Below are positions 24,072 to 26,081 of a stretch of DNA of 26,081 nt, piece by piece (the first letter of the stretch is position 1; each line of letters starts with the position of its first letter). Source of the DNA: CAURMH01 sp963525745. GTDB taxonomy: Bacteria > Pseudomonadota > Gammaproteobacteria > Enterobacterales > Pasteurellaceae. A program made the translations under genes and the position numbers. The stretch lies in assembly GCA_963525745.1 (NCBI GenBank), contig CAURMH010000019.1, forward strand, positions 1 through 26,081. Reading direction: 5' to 3'. The notes beneath the pieces were generated by a model that was not told the origin of the DNA, ran no database searches, and was given only the letters and a program-made list of their open reading frames with translations.

Positions 24072-25033
24072 CAAATTTTCTCCGCCACCCGCAACACCGC
24101 ACTACGCGCCCGCGGATTTTGCGCAATTTCGACCGCACTTGGTAAAATCGCCTTACCGACCAGTTTTAACGTCCGATTCCGCTCGAGTTGATCTTCACGC
24201 AGCGGCAACCCTTTCGGCACCGCTTCGCCTTGACTTTGTTTACGCATAAAATGTTTCACCGCGCGATCTTCCAGCGAATGAAAACTAATCACCGCAAGCC
24301 GCCCCTGCGGCGCCAACAAACGCAACGCCGCTTGCAATACATTATCTAGCTCGTCCAATTCTGCATTAATAAAAATCCGAATCGCCTGAAAACTACGCGT
24401 CGCCGGATGTTTATGCTTATCCTTAAACGGCACAGCCTGCGCAATGAGTGCCGCGAGTTGCGACGTCCGCGTCAAGGGTTCCGTCCCGTTTTTGACTGCA
24501 CTTTGCTGATAAGCGACAATCGCCGCCGCAATACGCTTGGCAAAACGCTCTTCGCCGAAGGTTTTTAACACCCAAGCCAAATCCTCCACCGACACCTGTT
24601 GCAGCCATTGCGCCGCCGACAGCCCCTGCGTCGTATCCATTCGCATATCAAGCGGCCCGTCCAACATAAAACTAAAACCGCGTTCCGCTTCGTCCAACTG
24701 CGGCGACGACACGCCCAAATCCAATAAAATCCCATCGATTTTACCGATTAAACCCAATTTTTCGCCGATTTCCGCCAAATGAGAAAATCGATCATGCACA
24801 ATCTGAAAACGCGTATCCTGAATTTTTTTCGCCGCCGCAATCGCCCGCGGATCGCGATCCACCGCAATCAAACGCCCGTTTGCCGCAAGCCGAGAGAGAA
24901 TCAAACGCGAATGCCCGCCGCGCCCGAACGTCGCGTCGATATAAATCCCGTTTTCTTTTAACGTCAGCCCCTCGACCGCCTCATAAAGCAACACGGTTTT
25001 ATGTTCCGGCGCCGAAAAAATCATCTCACTCAT
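24071..25033 (-). CDS. rsmH: 16S rRNA (cytosine1402-N4)-methyltransferase
   Basis: This SAM-dependent enzyme (formerly MraW) methylates N4 of C1402 in the ribosomal P site. The protein has 320 residues. The SAM-binding motif YIDATFGRGGHS is at about 31-42, followed by GILLDLGVSSPQLDEAERGFSF, the signature of the family, and near the end SFHSLEDRAVKHFM. It is the second gene of the dcw cluster, 23 bases after mraZ, and overlaps ftsL by one base. One USS core lies near the 3' end. Confidence 0.98.
   Translation of the reverse strand: MSEMIFSAPEHKTVLLYEAVEGLTLKENGIYIDATFGRGGHSRLILSRLAANGRLIAVDRDPRAIAAAKKIQDTRFQIVHDRFSHLAEIGEKLGLIGKIDGILLDLGVSSPQLDEAERGFSFMLDGPLDMRMDTTQGLSAAQWLQQVSVEDLAWVLKTFGEERFAKRIAAAIVAYQQSAVKNGTEPLTRTSQLAALIAQAVPFKDKHKHPATRSFQAIRIFINAELDELDNVLQAALRLLAPQGRLAVISFHSLEDRAVKHFMRKQSQGEAVPKGLPLREDQLERNRTLKLVGKAILPSAVEIAQNPRARSAVLRVAEKI
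24132..24140 (-). repeat. USS core in rsmH
   Basis: A perfect ACCGCACTT; the gene reads AGT GCG GTC (Ser-Ala-Val, context LPSAVEIAQ). Confidence 0.95.
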
Positions 25034-25056
25034 CGCACATCAATTATCTCAAAAAA

Positions 25057-25515
25057 TCACAACGTTAACGAACTTAGTGCCTCGGATTGCGCAAATTCAC
25101 AGCTTGCGCCCACCGCCATATCGTCTTCAATTTGCGCGGCCCATTCCGCCTCGCTCCAAATCTCAAATTTATTTAACTGCCCGACCAGCATCAATTCCTT
25201 TTCCAACTTCGCATGCCGACGCAACGGCGCACTTAACAAAATTCGCCCTTGCGCGTCCATCTCACATTCCGTCGCATAACCCAACATCACGCGTTGTAAC
25301 CGCCGCTGATTCGGCTCAAAATTCGACAATGCCGACAATTTTTGCTCAACGGCTTCCCATTCATCCAACGGATAAAGCAACAAACAAGGCTGCCGAATAT
25401 CCACCGTACAAACCATCCGCCCCTGATTTTTCGCCAAAATCTCCGCGCGATAACGAGTCGGAACCGCAATACGCCCCTTCCCGTCCAAATTCACCGCCGA
25501 AGCCCCACGAAACAT
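25057..25515 (-). CDS. mraZ: Transcriptional regulator MraZ
   Basis: This AbrB-like DNA-binding protein heads the dcw cluster and in E. coli represses its own promoter; RsmH opposes it. The protein has 152 residues with two SpoVT/AbrB half-domains, each with a D-x-x-x-R motif (VNLDGKGRIAVPTRYR near residue 9 and CEMDAQGRILLSAPLRRHA in the second half). Two consecutive ATG codons occur; the second (25515) is chosen because it gives the conserved MFRGASAVNLD start and sits 5 bases from the AGGAG site. A longer reading to 25557 would begin inside the operator region. Confidence 0.96.
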   Translation of the reverse strand: MFRGASAVNLDGKGRIAVPTRYRAEILAKNQGRMVCTVDIRQPCLLLYPLDEWEAVEQKLSALSNFEPNQRRLQRVMLGYATECEMDAQGRILLSAPLRRHAKLEKELMLVGQLNKFEIWSEAEWAAQIEDDMAVGASCEFAQSEALSSLTL

Positions 25516-25551
25516 CATTTCTCCTCTTAAGAACAAAAATTTTGGAAAAAT

Positions 25552-25586
25552 TTCCACAAATTTCTACTTTTCTCCACTTTTGCTCA
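25552..25586 (-). promoter_or_regulatory. Putative MraZ operator (10-base direct repeats)
   Basis: On the - strand four five-base boxes recur every 10 bases: TGAGC (25586-25582), TGGAG (25576-25572), TAGAA (25566-25562) and TGGAA (25556-25552). The first two spacers are both AAAAG. E. coli MraZ binds TGGGN boxes separated by 5-base spacers at the same place, between the mraZ promoter and start, so this is most likely the autoregulatory site with a diverged box (TRGR). Confidence 0.65.
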
Positions 25587-25587
25587 G

Positions 25588-25615
25588 TTTATACATTGTT
25601 CAAAACGGTTGCAAG
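25588..25615 (-). promoter_or_regulatory. Candidate mraZ (dcw) promoter
   Basis: On the - strand the -10 element TATAAA (25593-25588) is preceded after 16 bases by CTTGCA (25615-25610) as a weak -35. The putative MraZ boxes begin directly downstream, as expected for repression at the start site. The -35 assignment is uncertain. Confidence 0.5.
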
Positions 25616-25635
25616 CAAATCGGAAAAGAAATAAC

Positions 25636-25652
25636 GGAACAATAAGGAACAA
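25636..25652. repeat. Direct repeat GGAACAA, 10-base period
   Basis: GGAACAA occurs at 25636-25642 and 25646-25652, separated by TAA, upstream of the mraZ promoter. The spacing of one helical turn could suit a dimeric regulator, but no known site is recognised. Confidence 0.4.
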
Positions 25653-25660
25653 AGTGCGGT
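25652..25660 (+). repeat. USS core upstream of mraZ
   Basis: A perfect AAGTGCGGT in the intergenic region between mraZ and the small + strand gene, followed by an A/T-rich flank as in extended USS. No inverted partner is present. Confidence 0.92.
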
Positions 25661-25702
25661 CGAATTTTAAAAAGTTTGCCTCCCCCTCGAAACCAAACGG
25701 AT

Positions 25703-25732
25703 TTGGCGATAATTTTTAACGCAATGTATGAT
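25703..25732 (+). promoter_or_regulatory. Candidate promoter for the small gene at 25779
   Basis: TTGGCG (25703-25708) and TATGAT (25727-25732) are separated by 18 bases, matching sigma70 consensus at 4 of 6 and 5 of 6 positions. It would start a transcript about 40 bases before the small open reading frame. Confidence 0.45.
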
Positions 25733-25778
25733 TCAAGGTAAGAGACGGGGCGAGTAAATGAATTAGAGCGGAGGATAT

Positions 25779-25946
25779 ATGATTTTCGATTTTATCTATC
25801 AATCCTCGAAAACACATCGACTGATTATTATTGTTGCCTTCAAATATTTTTATGAACAAGACTTTAATTATGACAAAACAAAAGATGAAACCTTTGCCAT
25901 TAATAAAATCTGTAATGAATATTATGATCAAATGTTAGAAAGTTAA
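25779..25946 (+). CDS. Hypothetical small protein, 55 residues
   Basis: A 55-codon frame starts at ATG 25779 with a near-perfect GGAGG site (25770-25774, 4-base spacer) and ends at TAA 25944-25946. A promoter-like sequence lies about 45 bases upstream. The product starts MIFDFIYQSS, has a short hydrophobic patch (RLIIIVAFKYFY) too brief for a confident membrane helix, and ends with a charged segment rich in Lys, Asp and Glu (DKTKDETFAINK). I recognise no family. The DNA is clearly more AT-rich than the dcw genes. It could be a genuine small gene, a remnant of a longer one, or chance; the ribosome-binding site is the main support. Confidence 0.5.
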   Translation: MIFDFIYQSSKTHRLIIIVAFKYFYEQDFNYDKTKDETFAINKICNEYYDQMLES

Positions 25947-26034
25947 TTCCCTCTCCTTCCCCCCCTTTACAAACCCAACCTTGCAAATTCGGTGGGAATG
26001 ATGAATAATTGTCCGCTAAATGATGAGAAAAATC

Positions 26035-26062
26035 TTGACAGCAAGAGGAGCGCAACTATGAT
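26035..26062 (+). promoter_or_regulatory. Near-consensus sigma70 promoter at window edge
   Basis: A perfect TTGACA (26035-26040) is separated by 16 bases from TATGAT (26057-26062). It would drive a gene or operon beyond the right edge. The same stretch holds a GAGGAG and an ATG, so a coding start is a competing reading. Confidence 0.55.
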
Positions 26063-26081
26063 GATCGACGCACGCACGCAC
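26058..26081 (+). CDS. Possible 5' end of a gene cut by the window edge
   Basis: ATG 26058 follows GAGGAG (26045-26050) by 7 bases and reads Met-Met-Ile-Asp-Ala-Arg-Thr-His before the window ends. Only eight codons are visible, so neither function nor reality can be judged. The last 12 bases are three copies of GCAC. The ATG overlaps a -10-like TATGAT, so it may not be a start at all. Confidence 0.25.

Noticed and set aside
25077..25634. A 185-codon + strand open frame over mraZ and its operator
   Set aside because: It is antisense to mraZ and runs through the promoter region. Its product is rich in Pro, Ser and Thr as expected from reading GC-rich complement codons.
25716..25931. A 71-codon - strand frame overlapping the small gene at 25779
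   Set aside because: It starts with TTG and no Shine-Dalgarno. The + strand frame in the same place has a strong GGAGG site and a promoter-like sequence.
1..26081. CRISPR array, insertion sequence, prophage, tRNA or rRNA
   Set aside because: No direct-repeat/spacer pattern, transposase, integrase, tRNA-like cloverleaf or rRNA segment was seen. The repeats present are all USS or short regulatory repeats.

Overview
The window is chromosomal DNA from a gammaproteobacterium of the family Pasteurellaceae. The main evidence is the DNA uptake signal sequence (USS) core AAGTGCGGT or its complement, which I counted by eye 21 times in perfect form where about 0.2 would be expected by chance. This is the Haemophilus influenzae (Hin) form of the USS, not the Actinobacillus pleuropneumoniae form. 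The proteins read as orthologues of H. influenzae proteins, but the base composition looks less AT-rich than H. influenzae. A relative such as Basfia/Mannheimia succiniciproducens, Actinobacillus succinogenes, Aggregatibacter or Pasteurella is plausible; the species cannot be fixed from sequence alone.

Left part (1-6200). On the + strand are the end of a respiratory formate dehydrogenase operon (fdxH, fdnI) and its maturation factor fdhE. A convergent, tightly packed operon on the - strand follows: lipoprotein, holD (DNA polymerase III psi), rimI (ribosomal protein N-acetyltransferase). Divergent from it on the + strand are rsmC (16S rRNA methyltransferase), a PEBP/YbhB-family gene and phnA/yjdM. 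Three terminators here are built from inverted USS pairs.

Right part (6225-25515). All genes are on the - strand. This is a complete division and cell wall (dcw) cluster, transcribed right to left: mraZ, rsmH, ftsL, ftsI, murE, murF, mraY, murD, ftsW, murG, murC, ddl, ftsQ, ftsA, ftsZ, lpxC, then pheA. The Mur enzymes make the meso-DAP muropeptide, MraY and MurG make lipid II, FtsW and FtsI polymerise and cross-link septal peptidoglycan, FtsQ/L/A/Z form the divisome, and LpxC commits to lipid A. Most genes overlap or lie within 40 bases. Exceptions are ftsA-ftsZ (88), lpxC-pheA (72, with a terminator), mraY-murD (65, with a terminator-like hairpin) and murE-ftsI (59).

Right edge (25516-26081). 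The mraZ promoter region carries a 10-base-periodic MraZ-type operator. Beyond it lie a USS, a candidate 55-codon small gene on the + strand with its own promoter-like and Shine-Dalgarno sequences, and a near-consensus sigma70 promoter that overlaps a possible start codon and a short GCAC tetranucleotide run cut by the window edge.

I see no phage, insertion sequence, CRISPR array, tRNA or rRNA, and no convincing undescribed multi-gene system. The leads worth following are regulatory or evolutionary: USS-built terminators, USS placement inside mur genes, the hairpin ahead of murD, the divergent FtsZ tail and insertion, the mraZ operator, and the small gene.
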